From: Geobacillus sp. 46C-IIa
GTDB taxonomy: Bacteria; Bacillota; Bacilli; Bacillales; Anoxybacillaceae
NCBI RefSeq assembly: GCF_014679505.1
Contig: NZ_CP061474.1
Location: 2,304,001 to 2,368,000, forward strand
Direction: 5' to 3'
DNA length: 64,000 nt
Below the pieces are notes generated by a model. It did no database searches, was not told where the DNA came from, and saw nothing but the letters and a program-made list of their open reading frames with translations. The position numbers were made by a program, and so were the translations under genes. Below, piece after piece: positions 63,706 to 64,000 of this stretch (positions within the stretch are counted from its first letter, which is position 1; every line of letters starts with the position of its first letter).

Positions 63706-64000
63706 TTATTCCACTTTTAAGCTCATTAAATATTTCGTCAATGCATCAAGCTGCTCTTCTGTCAGTTGGTCGTATGTACCTGTCATTTTGTTTCCAGGTT
63801 TTACACTTTCAGGGTCACGCAGCCATCTTTTTAAGTTTTCTTCATTGTGTTCTAAAATACCGGCAATCCGTTCACGATCGCCAAAGTTCGCCAAATTCGG
63901 CGCTGTGCGTGCCTGTTCCGGACGCTTGTCCACCGGCGACACGGCATGGCAGCCAATACAGCTTTTATTGAAAATGGCTTCCCCTTGTTTGGCGACCGGA
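63706..64000 (-). CDS. ctaC: Cytochrome caa3 oxidase subunit II, C-terminal cytochrome c domain (partial)
   Basis: Only the last 97 codons are in the window. They encode a fused cytochrome c domain with the heme motif NKSCIGCHAVS, the segment RTAPNLANFGDRE and the axial Met in GNKMTGTYDQLTEEQLDALT. The N-terminal CuA domain lies beyond base 64000. The internal GTG at 63942 is not a start because the heme motif is upstream of it in frame. Confidence 0.95.
   Translation of the reverse strand, partial: PVAKQGEAIFNKSCIGCHAVSPVDKRPEQARTAPNLANFGDRERIAGILEHNEENLKRWLRDPESVKPGNKMTGTYDQLTEEQLDALTKYLMSLKVE

Noticed and set aside
63706..63942. Stand-alone 78-residue protein starting at GTG 63942
   Set aside because: The frame continues upstream through a heme c motif, so it is the end of ctaC cut by the window edge.

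Overview
This 64 kb window is a block of core chromosome from a thermophilic, endospore-forming member of the Bacillaceae, most likely Geobacillus or a close relative. The basis is a GC-rich codon bias combined with Bacillus-type proteins and gene order: pyr operon with PyrR attenuators, spoIIGA-sigE-sigG, spoVD/spoVE, ylb genes and caa3 oxidase. The species call is inference; no rRNA is present. Read right to left, the order follows the Bacillus subtilis ctaC-to-rqcH segment, so most genes are on the minus strand. I found no prophage, insertion sequence, CRISPR array, tRNA or rRNA.

Layout from left to right: (1) 1-2.2 kb: the 3' part of rqcH, then an atypical AT-richer stretch. (2) 2.2-14.1 kb: the complete UMP operon pyrR-pyrP-pyrB-pyrC-carA-carB-pyrK-pyrD-pyrF-pyrE, with a strong sigma-A promoter inside the end of rluD and three PyrR-type attenuators. 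(3) 14.1-22.8 kb: rluD, lspA, ileS with an upstream T-box, divIVA, ylmH, ylmG, sepF, ylmE, pgeF, ylmC. (4) 22.9-25.5 kb: sigG, sigE, spoIIGA, with a spoIIG promoter that keeps the unusual 22-bp spacer. (5) 25.7-42.2 kb: the division and cell wall cluster rsmH-ftsL-pbpB-spoVD-murE-(Mur-N protein)-mraY-murD-spoVE-divIB-ylxW-ylxX-sbp-ftsA-ftsZ. (6) 42.5-58.9 kb: bshC, panE, a crotonase, rpmF and the ylb genes (tmcAL, ylbL, ylbK, ylbJ, coaD, rsmD, ylbG to ylbB), plus yugN. (7) 59-64 kb: ctaM, ctaG and caa3 oxidase genes ctaF, ctaE, ctaD and the end of ctaC.

Functionally the window joins pyrimidine synthesis, septum and peptidoglycan assembly, the mother-cell/forespore sigma cascade, ribosome rescue (RqcH and YlmH/RqcP2), RNA modification (RsmH, RsmD, RluD, TmcAL) and aerobic respiration.

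Nothing here looks like a whole new defence or metabolic system. The points most worth checking are departures from the expected gene order and unexplained leader structures: a stand-alone Mur-ligase N-domain protein in the classical murF slot; no murG/murB between spoVE and divIB, and no mraZ before rsmH, with paired terminator-like hairpins at both places; a tandem-hairpin plus U-tract element before a conserved hypothetical gene at 54.3 kb; and a 19-codon leader ORF overlapping the tmcAL start.
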